From Glycine soja (taxonomy: Eukaryota > Streptophyta > Magnoliopsida > Fabales > Fabaceae): a DNA stretch of 64,000 bases. Positions 45,213-58,000 of the stretch are shown piece by piece. Every line of letters begins with the position of its first letter. The first letter of the stretch is position 1. The stretch spans positions 15,718,201 to 15,782,200 of the forward strand of contig NC_041011.1 of the NCBI RefSeq assembly GCF_004193775.1, given 5' to 3'. The notes under the pieces were generated by a model. The model searched no databases and was not told the origin of the DNA. It saw only the letters and a program-made list of their open reading frames with translations. A program made the translations under genes and the position numbers.

Positions 45213-45356
45213 CTGCATACATCCAAGTGCATAAAAAATCATTTCAACAATACAACACAACAATACTCCATAACATGTCATATCCAAAGAATAAATCTAA
45301 ATAAAGGGTAAGAATTCAAAATTCACGCTATTCTTGTAGGAATTAAGATGCATCAC

Positions 45357-45633
45357 TTGCACTGGCACTGCCTTGGCAAGCTGGGCAGACAGATCTGTTA
45401 CGCTAGAAAAGACTGAGAGCTGACTGATTACAGAACCAATAAATACATTAACAAAAAACACGTTCCAGATTGTGAAGTACAAGACTTTAAAACATGCACT
45501 CTTCTTACTTTCACTACGGGAAATAGAACCCTCCACAAAAGAAAATAGAATCATCACATGTGGAACTGTGCACAAAAATAAAACCAATATCACACTTGGC
45601 AGGTAACCAGCCACCACCTGATTCACAAATTTC
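45357..45633 (-). pseudogene. Captured exon of CSC1/OSCA calcium channel, proximal exon
   Basis: 277 nt between TTTTGCAG and a GTGATG donor. Open, reading KFVNQVVAGYLPSVILVLFL, then CTVPHVMILFSFVEGSISRS, then KVLYFTIWNVFFVNVFIGSV and SVFSSVTDLSAQLAKAVPVQ. These are transmembrane helices of the OSCA/CSC1 family; the AKAVPVQ|ATFFTTY junction with the next exon matches the protein. The ~144 bp intron between them is retained, showing DNA-level capture. Confidence 0.8.
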
Positions 45634-46955
45634 CTGCAAAAAAAAAGACTCAATTTACAGTGAACTTCATAGCATTTTAAAGTTCTATCTTACATGAATT
45701 CTATTTCAAAATTTAGTATTAATATCACTTATTTATTACTTATAGCTATAGTTAGTTAAGGTGTCAAAACCAAAACATTCTATAAATATGTAATCAGTAT
45801 CGACATCACTTATTTATCAATAATTACTAAGTGCAGTCTAACACCACCTTGTCAACCAATTCAAAGATCTGAAATGTCTACCTAATAATATCTTGGGAAC
45901 AGTATACCAAAAAAAATTATCTAGGGAACGAAAATGGAACAAGTAAAATAAATATGTAATCATTTTTTTCTTAGTTTTTTCACCATTTAAATCTCTTGTG
46001 AATGACATAATTTTACAATTCCACATCCTGGAAGCCTGAGAGAATAAGGCTCTGGAAAAAAAAATTGTAAAATGCATCTTACATGCACATATTTACGTGA
46101 GAAGGGAAAAAGAATGTTTTATGTCCACCTTGGTTGAATGATTTATTGCATTGGAGATGGTAACATTTACAAGGAACTTGACCTTTTACAAATGACTCAT
46201 ACATGTTTTTCATTTTGACTCCTAAAATGTAGCAGAAAGGTTATCCTTTCCCATTGCTCCAATGAGAGTAACTTGGTCTTTTATAGTCTTCACATTAACC
46301 ATGCTCCTCAGCTGGTGCTTACCAGACACTGGTGAGGTAATCCAAACTGTTTATTGTGGCGAACTTGTTTCCTCCAACGGTCATTATGTAATTTGTAATG
46401 CAAAATCTTGTATAACATAAAAACTATTTAGTAAAAGGTAAAATATATATAGACAAATACATACATGTATTGCAATGTAGAATATTTATTTTCCACTTTG
46501 CTTATAATGTTAATGATAAAACATCATGCTTCTTTTGATCCACAGTATGTACAAGTCATAGTTTATCCAATTTGAAATTACTTGCCATGAAATCAAACAG
46601 CATGATTATATCATTAAGAAATTATCTATCTTGTCCTACAGTATCATAAATTATAATGGTATTAGAAATTGGACATTAATCATTTTTATGAAATCAAAAA
46701 GGATTTCTAATCCCCCCTCCCCCCCTAACTCCTTTCAAGGCCAAGACATTGTGTGCCTAATGAAGTTGGTGAGAATACTTAATCAACATGCAATCAATGC
46801 GAATTTTTTTTCTTTGCATCCAGTATGTGTGTCACAGTGTGTGAGTCTATATATATATATATATTGTCAGGGTTCAAGTATCATAACACCTAGTTGCTAA
46901 CTCGCCAAAGTTTAAAATCCATTCAAAAATAGTTTGCCAAAAAGAATAAAAGTAC
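45634..46955. other. CACTA-like interior between CSC1 and GT47 fragments
   Basis: About 1.3 kb without a recognised gene; a short (TA)n run lies at about 46850. Probably flanking or intron DNA carried with the captured pieces. Confidence 0.4.
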
Positions 46956-47141
46956 CTGTATTAAAGTGGCAAAGGCATCATCCTCTGTCAGCTTTAAGAA
47001 TTCAACAGCCCAATCATCAACATGTCCAATAGCAGTTTTTCGCCTTTCAGCTTCAAGCAAAACAGAATCACGATACAAGAATCTTTGCCATATTTTCTGA
47101 ACATTTGCCAGCTTGAATTCAATTTTTGTATCATTGAATCC
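46956..47141 (-). pseudogene. Captured exon of GT47 exostosin-family glycosyltransferase (last part)
   Basis: Exactly 186 nt (62 codons) between TTGCAG and a GTACT donor, reading GFNDTKIEFKLANVQKIWQR then FLYRDSVLLEAERRKTAIGH and VDDWAVEFLKLTEDDAFATL. This is the C-terminal tail of a plant GT47 (ARAD1-like) Golgi glycosyltransferase. No stops. The catalytic domain is absent, so no activity is expected. Confidence 0.7.
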
Positions 47142-47288
47142 CTGCAAGAAAAAGTGGATTAGCAACCACTCAACCAATGTTGCCTAGGATGACAACTTTA
47201 TGTAAAGTATCTTGAATTAAATTGTATGATAAATTATGCAATAACCCAAAACAAACTACTAGAGATAAAAAAGGGGGAAAATAAATAC

Positions 47289-47387
47289 CCGAAGGGTCTT
47301 TATCAAGTTCGGAATTTCCGCTTCAGGTATTCGAACAGCAAAGCTGTCATAGTTGAGCACATTCTCATATGGTAGGAAAATCCCATC
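47289..47387 (-). pseudogene. Captured exon of GT47 exostosin-family glycosyltransferase (penultimate)
   Basis: Exactly 99 nt (33 codons) between TTATTTAG and a GTATTT donor, reading DGIFLPYENVLNYDSFAVRI then PEAEIPNLIKTLR: the DG-PFE-like motif near the end of the exostosin domain. Joined to 46956-47141 over a 147 bp intron with correct GT/AG and phase. Confidence 0.75.
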
Positions 47388-47425
47388 CTAAATAACAAGG
47401 AAACAAAGAGGCAAAAGGAATACAC

Positions 47426-47591
47426 GTGGCCTTGCCGGTGCTGCGGAGGAGCTTCTTGGCAACGAATGCGGCGTCACCGGCGGCTTCCTTGCTGCGGGTG
47501 ACGATGGAGGAGCGAGAGATCTTCACGAGGACGGAGCTTGAGTTGTTGCTAGGTCTGTCTAGGAGTGAGACTCCACCTCTTCGGACGCCAT
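47426..47591 (-). pseudogene. Captured start of TOM22/TOM9-type mitochondrial import receptor, frameshifted
   Basis: ATG at 47591 opens MAS; a one-base loss in codon three or four shifts the frame. The TOM frame then reads RRGGVSLLDRPSNNSSSVLV, KISRSSIVTRSKEAAGDAAF and VAKKLLRSTGKA. This is the cytosolic part just before the transmembrane helix of plant TOM9/TOM22, a subunit of the outer-membrane translocase. It breaks off at GKA; 38 bp later the GT47 exon acceptor begins. The ~150 bp upstream (47592-47740) looks like the source gene's 5' UTR and promoter, including a CCACGTCA (on the minus strand) element. Confidence 0.75.
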
Positions 47592-47745
47592 TGGAATGAA
47601 AATGAATCAATCAATCAATTAGGGTTCTTGGCAATTTTGTTTTGCTCTTCTCACCCTAATTCTATAGCACTCACTAGTCACTACTTTTCGCTTCTCCTTA
47701 TACCCTTCTTATACCCTATGGTGACGTGGATACTACTACTATTAC
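47592..47745 (-). promoter_or_regulatory. Probable captured 5' UTR/promoter of the TOM22-like gene
   Basis: Upstream of the TOM22-like ATG the minus strand has an ACGT-core element (CCACGTCACC, about 47721-47730), TATAAG repeats and a T/C-poor leader ending in AATTGATTGATTGATTC. If active it would drive a chimeric minus-strand transcript through the GT47 and CSC1 exons. Inference only. Confidence 0.3.
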
Positions 47746-48123
47746 TGTGCGATTTCATGCCAAATTGTAATTTATATTTCTTGTTGTTTCTTTACAAAAA
47801 AATATCGCTGCATTATTTCAATCGTTTAATCAAATATTTGGTGCATGTTAGATAACATTTATATTTAAACAAAAATATTTATTTTAATATGTATTTATTT
47901 TATGAGATTTTGCCTACACTTTGTATTTGTAAGTTTTAATTTTTTAAATTTTATGAGATTTTACCTATACTTTGTATTTGTAAGTAGAAATTATTTTGAG
48001 TTTTACCTACACCAAATAATAGTAGGTACAAATTTTTAAATTTTACCTATGATAAACAAATGTAGGTATAAGTATTTTTTTTACTTTTACCTACAATAAT
48101 TCATGTGGGTAGGCAAAAGCCTA

Positions 48124-48151
48124 CGTAGGTATATGTCATTTTTCTTGTAGT
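48124..48151 (-). repeat. Right terminal inverted repeat of the CACTA-like element
   Basis: Reverse complement of 15337-15364, ending TTTTTCTTGTAGT. It is preceded by TTTACCTAC-type subterminal motifs from about 47910. To its right the sequence resumes the flanking tandem repeat (GGTTTAGAGGAGAAAG). Confidence 0.8.
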
Positions 48152-48152
48152 A

Positions 48153-49600
48153 TAAAAAAATCAGGTTAGGGTTTAGAGGAGAAAGTTGATGGAATTTTTT
48201 TGTACCTTGTTAATGCTTCTGTCACCAACTTACGTAGAGGATGTTAACCTATTTCATTCCTTGTCCATGGCGGTGCTCATGGCGGCATTACCATCGGTCC
48301 TGATTTATTGTTTTCTACTTGCAATGGCCAATGGTCACAAGAGCAGGAGAAAAATATTTAAAAGTTTAAAAATAGCTTAAAACTTCTAAAATATATGTCC
48401 AATTAAGATTTTTAAGCCAATTTGTTATGATTGTCACTACAAGCCCCTTTTCTTGTAGTGTTACCACCATAACATTTGATTAATTTTTAAAACCTATCAC
48501 AATGAATTCACTACGTACCTATAAGAATTAAAAGAAATTATCAAGTATAATGTAGAAAAAGAAGAAAAAGATGGATTAAATTAGCTCCAATGTTATTAAA
48601 TATATTATATTAACATAATTAAATGTTATAATCATTATTTTTTAAATGTAATTTATTTTATATATGTTTGAATTTTTCTTTTTCAAAATGATTTAAAGCT
48701 AAATTTCTTTAAATTTAAGTAAATAAAAAATTGTGTCAAACCATACATTTTGTTATACTAATAACAATTTTTTCAAATCTAACATTCTTATTTATACATT
48801 TGACTTTTTTTTTCAAAATGTTTTTAAAAAATACATATTTACATTTTTAATTAAATAAAAAAATTGGCTCATACCATAGATTTTATTATACTAATACATT
48901 TCTTCAAATCTAACTTTCTTAAATATGTGTTTGACTTTTACTTTTTCAAAATAGCTTATTTTTTATTTTTTATTTTATTAAAATAACAAACAAGAAAAAT
49001 GTACCTATATATAAATATTATATTAATAACATTAAAAAGTATTCTAAAAAACCATTTAACATTGTATGAGTATTTTATTACAAATAAAAATTATAAGTAT
49101 AAAAAATATGAGTAGCTCTTGAACACAAAAAATGGATCATCAATATAGATAACAATGGATAGGGTCTCAAAAGGGTACTATAGTACCGTTCTCATACGCG
49201 CGATAAAAAATTTATCTGTACACACCCCATACATGTGTTGGTAGAACTTTAATGTGAGAGGAGTGGTTCATTTCTATAAATTATGTTTTGCTCGAGGGAT
49301 TTTTCCTTCATTATTATATTATTTAATTTAATACAAAAATATAATTAATGTGTAAATTTTAATGATTTATTGAGTGATGTGTTTTAATTAATTAAATTCA
49401 CATTAAATGTTTTTTTATAAAATAAATAAATAAATAAAGTATGTATAATAATTATAATTAGAAATTGAATATAGAAAATGAGTTCGACTCATATCATTCA
49501 TAAGCTTGCATTGTGTTGGAGTGTACATCCACCTTTTAAGTATTTGAGGAAGAAAAATATTGTCAAATAGAAACAAACTTATACAAATAATCGGTTCCAG
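48153..49600. repeat. Continuation of the AT-rich tandem repeat after the CACTA-like insertion
   Basis: Carries the same block order as 13013-14700: GGTTTAGAGGAGAAAG, CCTTGTCCATGG, TTAAATTAGCT, CATCAATATAGATAACAATGG, and TTATTTAATTTAATAC. It completes the unit that was interrupted at 15336. Confidence 0.65.
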
Positions 49601-50699
49601 ATTTCTAAAGATGTAGAAAAAAGTATTAAAAATAAAACAAAAAACATTGTTTAGATTTTTTAATGTGTATATTATTTTATATATCATTTGTGTAAAAAGT
49701 TTTATATTTGTATTATTTGGGTAGTTTTTTTGTATTAAATAGGTAAAAAAATTCTACTCATGTAAAACACACACTTTTGTAAGTTTTGTTAGTTGAAATC
49801 AAAAAATTTGTTGGGTCCCATTTCTCATTTAATGTTTGTCTCTTGATATTGTAGTTTTCAAAAAAAAAAATCATCGATTTTTGGATAATTACTTGACAGT
49901 TTGTTGTTTTGCTTGCTGGATTTTGTTTGCATGGCTCGCGTTTTTGTGATTTTGGATTTCGAGTTTGAAATTTGGGTTTTCTTTGCCATGATCTCGGTTA
50001 TTTTTTATTTCATTGTGATTTGATCATGTTTTCCTTTTCCGTTTAGGTAATCATGATTGTGTAATAAATCACGCACATAAGATGGTCATGGTTTGCAAAG
50101 CATAATTATGACACTCATTATTTCTGATTTGTTATATCAATTTTTTGTTCCTCTTTTATGTTTGACTCTCATTCTTGTGTAAAAATAACATGAACTTGTT
50201 GGAATTAGGATTTAATGCTTGAATCTGAAATCACCTTTGTTGTCCATTATTGCTTGATGAAATGTCAATTTGATGTGTGCCTATTCGATGATTTCAATAG
50301 AAAATCTCTTCTAATGAATTTAAGAACAGATAATTGCACTAAAGACTTTTTAGAGAGAGTGTGTGTATGTAAGAGTAATAGAGAAAGTTATGGATGGCTT
50401 TGAAATTGAGCTTTGGAAACTTCTGATACTATGTAAACATTGATCATTTATAAATCAAAATGTTAATCTTGGAAAAGCATGAGTACATGGCATATGATTG
50501 TGGTTTGATCTGACAAGTACCTTCTTGTTGTATGAAGTGCATAAAAAATGAGTGCTAATTGGTTTCATTTGGTTAGACTGCTGGTAATACAGGTAAACAT
50601 TCTATTGCCCCATCAAAAAAGAGGAGACATTTAACTGTATATCATTATGTTGTTGTTTACTTTATCAAATTACTTTTTATCATGCACAAGTGTGTATGT
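49601..50699. other. AT-rich intergenic DNA
   Basis: No gene, repeat end or RNA gene recognised. A 62-codon plus-strand frame at 50215-50403 has no features and is likely chance. Confidence 0.4.
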
Positions 50700-51800
50700 A
50701 CATGCTGCTCTCAAAACCTATTGGTGATTGAACTTTTGATTTATCATTGTGATAGTCTAGCAGGCCAGTCAGGCTGAATTCTAGGTAGCATTGTAGATTC
50801 ATAAAGAAGTTGAGCCAATGTTCATCGGGTAGATACTGATGATGAATGAGAAGAGCTACACCACTACAAATAACATATCCAATGGGTTTCATTACATTTT
50901 CATGACTTAGTTTTCTCAACCTTCGAAGCTCTATAACTCTATAACTATCTTGCTCGGGTAGTGCATTATTTTCATGTCCATAGAGATTAGTTTCCTTACA
51001 ATAAGACTGTCCCAGAGGGCATGATTGCCTTGTAAGGTGTACTGAAAGCCCTAGAATTATCTTGCTCTAAAGAATATTACCTTCTAGATTATTGTTGCCA
51101 ATTCGAACACTGAAAAGGGTTTGACAATTCCCAATTTCAACCGGAAGGTCACAACTTAAATTGTTCTGAGTGAGGATCAAAACTTCTAGCTTCCCTGAAG
51201 TAAAAATTCTTCCCGGTATAGGGCCTTCAAGGTGGTTTGAATGCAAGTTAAGTGTTTTAAGCTCATAAATAAATCCAAGTTTACTTGGAACCCTTCCATC
51301 GAAATTATTCTCATAAGCAGCAAAAACTCTCAGATTGGTCCAATTCCCTACCCAAGATGGTATCAAACCGCTCAAGTGATTGTTGAATATTTGAAAATCC
51401 TGTAAACTCTCAAGGCCCTGAAGTTCCTTTGGTATCTCTCCCACCAGCAAGTTATTGGAAAGGTTCAATGTTTTGAGGCTCCTTAGAGCACCCAATTTGG
51501 GAGGAATTGAACCTTCAAACTTGTTTGAAGACAAGTCTAGATATTCGAGATAAAATAAATTTCCAAAAGTAGGAGGAATCAGTCCATGAAAATCAGTATT
51601 TGAAAGGTCAAGCCACTTCAAAGCTTTGAGTCTGGAAATTGAACTTACATCACCTCTAAGATTCTGATGAGAGATGATGATAGCCACAGGTGGCACCTTC
51701 CCAGGAGCAATATTCTGAGTTGCTGGTATTTCATCCAGAAACTCTAAGCTCTTGCTTGATGGCAGATATTCTCCCCACTGAATACACCATCCTCCGAAAA
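50700..51800 (-). pseudogene. LRR receptor-like kinase pseudogene (PXC3/At2g41820-like)
   Basis: N-terminal cap QELRVSG, stop, NTSNSEYCSWEGATCG (about 51770-51690) is followed by a frame change and a 200-residue open LRR stretch (51067-51696): LKWLDLSNTDFHGLIPPTFG, LEYLDLSSNKFEGSIPP, LKTLNLSNNLLVGEIPKEL, LQDFQIFNNHLSGLIPSWVG, LEVLILTQNNLSCDLPVEIG, with plant-type IP repeats. After a large deletion, a kinase N-lobe piece follows (50690-50945): LRKLSHENVMKPIGYVICSG then VALLIHHQYLP. The transmembrane segment and most of both domains are missing. Plasma-membrane receptor kinase in the family; dead here. Confidence 0.8.
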
Positions 51801-52440
51801 ACTCTTCTTGGAAATGTGAAAATGTATGGAACCAAGAAAGGTACTATTTGCAACAAACCCTCAAATAAAGATTCGTGCTTCATGGGAAACACCTTTTATT
51901 TTAAAAGCTTTCACTAGATAATTAAGTAATGCCACATCACTAGATGGCCTCAAGTATATGTAACTCAAACTTTACGATAACATAGTATCCAAAATCAAAA
52001 CTAAATATCTGAAACAATTTTAATTATGGAATCTTGATGAGCAACCCATACAGTTTGGAATTAGAAGCTTATTTGAAATGAGGAATTCATAATACAATGT
52101 TTACTCTAACATACTACTGAGAAAATAGGGATAAAATGTGTGAATTTACCTCTTTTAATGAAGTAATAAGTAAAACTGGTTACAACGATGTCTTTATTTT
52201 AGCACTTTCTTCGTCACTAGCATGATGTAACCTGAGCATGCACTTGTGTGCACATATTCAAAATGTGGTTTGAAAAAAATATCACTAAGAATGTACGTAT
52301 GCATATTTATTTTAACAGAAGAAAAAATATCAGACATCTTGCTATGAATATGCATTGAAGAATCAAAGTTGCTAGCTAGTTTATTGGAATCTGTGGGGGA
52401 ATTGCTGAACTATCTTCCATTGGGGCATTTGAACATCTAT
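51801..52440. other. Intergenic stretch between the LRR-kinase relic and the solo LTR
   Basis: No coding sequence recognised. The last five bases (TCTAT) are the left target duplicate of the solo LTR. Confidence 0.4.
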
Positions 52441-53953
52441 TGTAACATCCCAATTTTCATAAATGATGAATTTTAAAAAAAATGATGAGATTTTATAAAT
52501 AAATAAATAAGTAGATATAATTATTAATTAAAATAATGATTTGAGAGAAAATAAAAAAAGTATTTTATTTATTTGTTTGATAGAAAATAAAATAAAGTTT
52601 GTTTTTATAAAATAATAAATAATAAATAATAAATAAATAAATAGAGTAAATAATAGGTCATAAATGCCCCTAGCTATAAATAGCAACATGCTAGGTCAGT
52701 TTTCAGAATGACTCCTCAGCCTCCTCTGCCTCACAATTTCGTTTTTTTTCTCTTCTCCCAAAATCCTCTCTTTTTCTCGCAAGCCACCTAACCTATCTCA
52801 GAAAAATGACGATCTCGGACTCATTCACCGTTGGATTGTCGTGAAATTTGAGCACCACGTTCACAACCGATTTCCAAGAATTCCCACCGTTGGGAATTGC
52901 GATAATATGTTCGAGCTAAGAGAAATACCCCTCGCATTTTCCTTTCCTGGAGAAACCCAAAGCTGTCTCGGTAAAACTATGATCCCGGTTTCGTTAACCG
53001 TTGGATTTCATGAAATTTGGATATGTTGTTGGAAATTCAATTTCGCACGCTTTCACCGTTGGGATTTACGAGATAGTATTTGCGGAGGGAGAAAAATAAA
53101 TCGCATGAAGACAGTACAAGTGGAGGCTTCAATCCCTTCTCTGTCTCTTTGACGTTTGGGAACTCTATCGGAGCAGTTAGAGGAAAAAAATTGGAGGAAT
53201 CTCAGGGAACCGCTAGAGATGCTGCTATCGCTGGCTGAAGACACGTGAGTCCGCTTAAGGGATGGGTTATCTACAATTGGGAACTAGTAAGAACATGTGT
53301 AGGGATCCTTAGAGATATCAATTGGAATGAGTTTTTGGGTGTTTTTGCAATTTCATTTTATCCTTATAATTATTACAGTGAATTATATATGTTTGACAGA
53401 CCAATTTTTGTGAAATTGATATGCTATTGTGTTGAGCGTGAACCCTATAAATTGAGTACTTTTTCTAATTAATATGAATTGATGAAACAAAGAAAGGAGA
53501 AATTTAGAGAGAGATATTGATTTTGTATTTTCTCTTTTTCTTGTTGTTTAGGTTTTTATATATAATTTAAAAAATTAATATCATAATTGAAACTGACCAA
53601 AGTGTTCATATAATTATTTAGATTTTGTGCATTGAAAGCTTACTTTGAAATTTTTGATTTAATGTGATGTATGCTAGTTTATATATATAGAGGTAGTTAT
53701 TTGTATTGATAATTTATGTAAATAATATTGTAGAGTGTTATAGTATGATTCCAAAAATTATTAAGTGTTGGAGTTTGAGAATATTATGGTTAAATTTCAT
53801 GAACATGTGTATGTTGTACCTTATGAATATCATTGGGGATGTTATGAGATGGTTGATGTGATGTTATGAGATGTTAAAGTGTGGACATGATATTCGATTG
53901 AGAATAAGTGGATGTGTTTAATACTTATGTTACATTAAATATATCGTAAACTA

Positions 53954-54100
53954 TGAATTATACAATAACCCGACCAATGTTTATGCGCAGTGTTAAAGAG
54001 AAAGTGTAGGTTTCTAGTTAGGAACCAGTGTTAAATTGTAGCGCAATTGTGTTAAACATGTTTGAAACATGAGTGTAAGGTCGTGGTATTGTATAATTCA
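53954..54100. repeat. Hairpin cassette 1 in the solo LTR
   Basis: Bounded by TGAATTATACAATAACC and GGTATTGTATAATTCA, near-perfect inverted repeats ~115 bp apart; inside lies GGTTTCTAGTTAGGAACC, a near-palindrome. Confidence 0.75.
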
Positions 54101-54338
54101 TGAGCAATGCTTATAAATGAAATGTGATGAATTGTGGAATAATATGTTGCCTTGAGATTATAATATTGTTATTGAGATTGAGTAAAAGTGTAAAGTAGAA
54201 CAGGTGTTGAATTGTGAGATACGCGAAAACATGTGATGGTGGATTGTGACATTATGAGATGTGAAATTGTGAATGAGTTTTGGTTGTGAATAAGTGTGTG
54301 ATTAACTCTTGATGTGACATTATTTGTGTTGTAAGCTG

Positions 54339-54502
54339 TGAATTGTACAATAACCCGACCAGTGTTATCTTGAGAAAAGTGTAAATGTGCAGTGTTAAAG
54401 AAAAAGTGTAGGTTCCTATTTAGGAACCAGTGTTAAATTGTAGCGCAATATGTTGTACGTGTTTAAGACACGAGTGTGAGGTTGTGGGTATTGTATAATT
54501 CA
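54339..54502. repeat. Hairpin cassette 2 in the solo LTR
   Basis: Second copy of the cassette, 385 bp further on: TGAATTGTACAATAACC...GGTATTGTATAATTCA, with the perfect inner palindrome GGTTCCTATTTAGGAACC at 54411-54428. Confidence 0.75.
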
Positions 54503-55099
54503 CTAGCAGTGTATGTGTGCTAAAATTATTTTAGGGGTTGGACACGAATCAGGAGGGAGAGACCCTGACAGGCTCTTCAGAGTGTAGGCCTTGGGGGTTA
54601 CCGGGTTTGAGTGCTCCTTTAAGCCTATGCTGATCCCATATGGTTGGAGCATTCTCGCAAAACATCGTGACCATGACTGGTTTCCCTATGATCTTACTTA
54701 GTGAGAGTGACCTGGCAAACCCATTGTGTGGTGTGTCTTGTTATGTACTCCTAAGCGCCCCATGGTGATTTTTCACTGACATGGTACCACATTGCATGTA
54801 GGCTTGAGTCTTAGCATAATTGTCTCATGCGCTTGCTAATTATTTGTTATGAAATTGAGGTGTTATTATGTCTTGATCAGAGCGTGTGATTCTTGTGTAA
54901 TGTGATTGATGATTGAAAAGTGTGATTGATGGATGAAAAGTGAACTTTGAATGACAAAGTGATGGAATTACGTCAATTACGTGTAAGTAAGTTTTATTTG
55001 GTAATTGAAGTGAATGTGAACCTTTTACTCATGTGATTTTGTTTACCAATATATTTTATTTATTTATATATATGTCGGGGTAGAGGGTGTCACATCTAT

Positions 55100-58000
55100 C
55101 ATGAACTTCCATTTGACACTTTGGTATCGATGGATAATTAGACTCATCACAAAGCATCTATAAAAGAACCATGGATGCTGCTAGACTACTTTTAATAAAA
55201 ATTCTCAGTTTATTATTGTACGGAACAACTATAAGAATTGATCAACCAATATATATTAGATGTAGGTTAATTGATTAGTCATACCTCCTTTCAACCAGTA
55301 TATATCAATGAATGTCTACTAAACATCTCATAGCAGAGCTGAATAAATTAAATTAGTCTTGAGTATGTTAATAATCTCACCATTAGCTAACAACTCAACA
55401 TTTGTTTCTTATTCTGATCCATTACTTTCTTCAGTACTTCATGTATAGTAACAATAGGGAAATAGATGGTCATGCATTTGACAAAAAGGAAAAAACATAA
55501 AGAAAAAGAATTGTAAAATAAAAATAATTGCGAAAGATATCACTAAAAGTCTAGAACTACAGAGAAAAAAAAATTCATGAAAACAAAAATATAGCACTAA
55601 CTAAACTATACAAGGGCAGAGTACAGAGTTCTCCGTTATTAATTTTGAAGATCCTTTAAAGATTATTTCTTTCTTCTTAATGTTTGAATCCCTATCCAAA
55701 CAGTTCTACAAATGGGCTAAGACATGCATCTATGTTATTAAAATAACTCCTACACCCAAGTAGATGAAGCAAAGTTTGCCTCTTCAAAATGACACCCATT
55801 TAAAAGAAGGGAAAAGTGTCAATGAAAAAAATAAAGGAACCAAGAATAGAATTGTCGATATAAGCGAATGTGGTAGGGATGATTACTCTATGTTCACATG
55901 TATCCTATTCTGACGTAAACTAAAGTAACTATTTTGCTATGATTCATGCTCCGCTATGTATACTTTGAAAGCATCTCATCTATGTAAGTACTAGTTCCCC
56001 TACTTCCCTTACCTTTAAGGTGTTGCATAATTGAGTTTCCATTTGATTCCATTATACTACTAATGAAATAAATACAACCATTATGCGGAGTGTAGAGTAA
56101 ATCACACAATTTTCAAGTTTGCAAGAGTAAACTAAACCATTTTCAATCTTCACATTACATGCATGATCCTTACAATCACAGGTACTTTCAGAAGAAAAAA
56201 AAGGAACAGAAAAAACATTCTTCAAAACAATAATTGATTTTGAAAGTCTCAGGTAATTAGCAGTGGCTGAGAGCATAAGATCATCAAATGATGGGTCTGA
56301 TTTCTTAAAGTTAATTCCTAATTACAAGCACAATGTCATTGTCAAGAACCAACTTATTAATCCGGATTTGGAATAAATGTAAATGAGAAGTGTTAAGAAA
56401 CTAATATAAACTCATCCAAACAGCCCAAGTGAAATTGGAAAATTCTGAATTCTAATCATCCCAAGAGAAAAAAAGGGAATACATAAAAATGCATATGTAA
56501 GTCAAGAAGGAACAAAAGGAAAAATGGAAAAAGGTAATATATAATTGGCAGCTCAATGCAAAAAAAGAGATTATACTCACTTCTGTACATATAATTTGTA
56601 AAATTAAAATACTGCATGCTATCATTAGTCTTATGTATGCCAATAATCTCACCATGAGCTAACAACCTAACATATATCAAGTAACATAGATGATCCTAAA
56701 TTTATCACTTGCACGTAATATATGTTATGCAAATAAAAATACATACTATTACAGATGCCCCAAACCAATTTCTGCCCAAACTAGTGGGTCAAAATACAAG
56801 ACACTTTCTGAGTTAACTTGCATACCTGATACTCACCTGCATCCATCCTGAAATTTTAGCATTTCCATATTCAATTATAGATTTCATACTAAAAGGCATG
56901 TTATGAAATGGAAAACTTATTTTCAATGTTACTCAAATGAATCCTTAGGTCTTTTGTGAAATTGTGAAGTGTTTTTCTAAAAATGTAATCAGACTCAAAT
57001 AACAGGTTCAGAAAGAACCTTTTTACTGCATAAAAGACAAGGGATGGATGGTAAATTTTGTCTATACATTAAACCTTCAAACCAAGACTTTGAAGGCTTA
57101 TAATAAATGGAAGAATAGTTAGAACCCCTCAAGTCTTACAACAGTCAAAAAAAGAAAACTACACACTGGACTAGAAGAACAGAGAAGTCAAAGCAATTCT
57201 TGAAAGCGTTCCATCGAAGACTAATCTCATCTCCATTGAAGCCCCATTCGCTGCCCATGCTCTCATGGTCAACCTTTCATTTGAAAACTCAGGGCTTTAA
57301 CAATTAGGTTTTTAATATAGTTTGGAGTCTCTAAAAACATAGAAGATAAATAATTAGCTAATCCTGAAGATAACACCAGTTGACTGCTTTCTTTTAATCT
57401 TTGGAAGAAATTGTTTCTTATTCCAACGCATTATCTTCTTCATGTACTATAGCTATATGGAAATGGAAGGTCATGCATTTGACAAAAGGAAAATAAAGAA
57501 AAAGAACTGTAAAATAAAATAACAGCGAAAGCCATAACTGGAAGTCTAGAACTACAACAAAAAGAAAAATCTTGAAAACAAAAAATATAGCACTAACTAA
57601 CATGTACAGGTCATGCATTATTATTCACCAAAAAAAAAGCTCATGCATTATTAATAACCAGCCAAGTGTCCCCTACAGTTTTAATCCCTATCCAAACTGC
57701 TATGGGACCGAGACATGAATGCATCTATGTTATCCCTACAGATAAGTAGATAAAGCAATGCTTTTCACTTAAAAAAGACACACCTATTTGAATGGAGGGG
57801 AAAAGTGTTATTGATGGAGCACATAAAGGAACCAAGATGACTATTGTCTATATATGTGAAAGTGGCAAAGATTGACCCTTAAAACTAAGTTATTTCTCCA
57901 TGTTCACAAGTATCCTATTCTTTGGCATAAACTAAAGTTTATTATGGTGTGATCTCATGTGCTAATGAAGCACAAGATTCAGATTCATGATTGAATTCCG

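Larger units (their letters stand above)
52441..55094 (+). mobile_element. Solo LTR, 2654 bp, long-LTR gypsy type
   Basis: TGTAACATCCC...GGGTGTCACA flanked by a perfect TCTAT duplication (52436-52440, 55095-55099), with no internal region: a solo LTR left by LTR-LTR recombination. It contains a TATA-like CTATAAATAG (about 52674), several ACCGTTGGA motifs near 52830-53060, and two hairpin cassettes (53954-54100, 54339-54502). Related LTRs lie inverted at 58488-61122 and truncated at 62439-63125. Confidence 0.88.

Noticed and set aside
45838..46077. 79-codon minus-strand frame between CSC1 and GT47 pieces
   Set aside because: No family resemblance, no splice borders; considered intron or flank.
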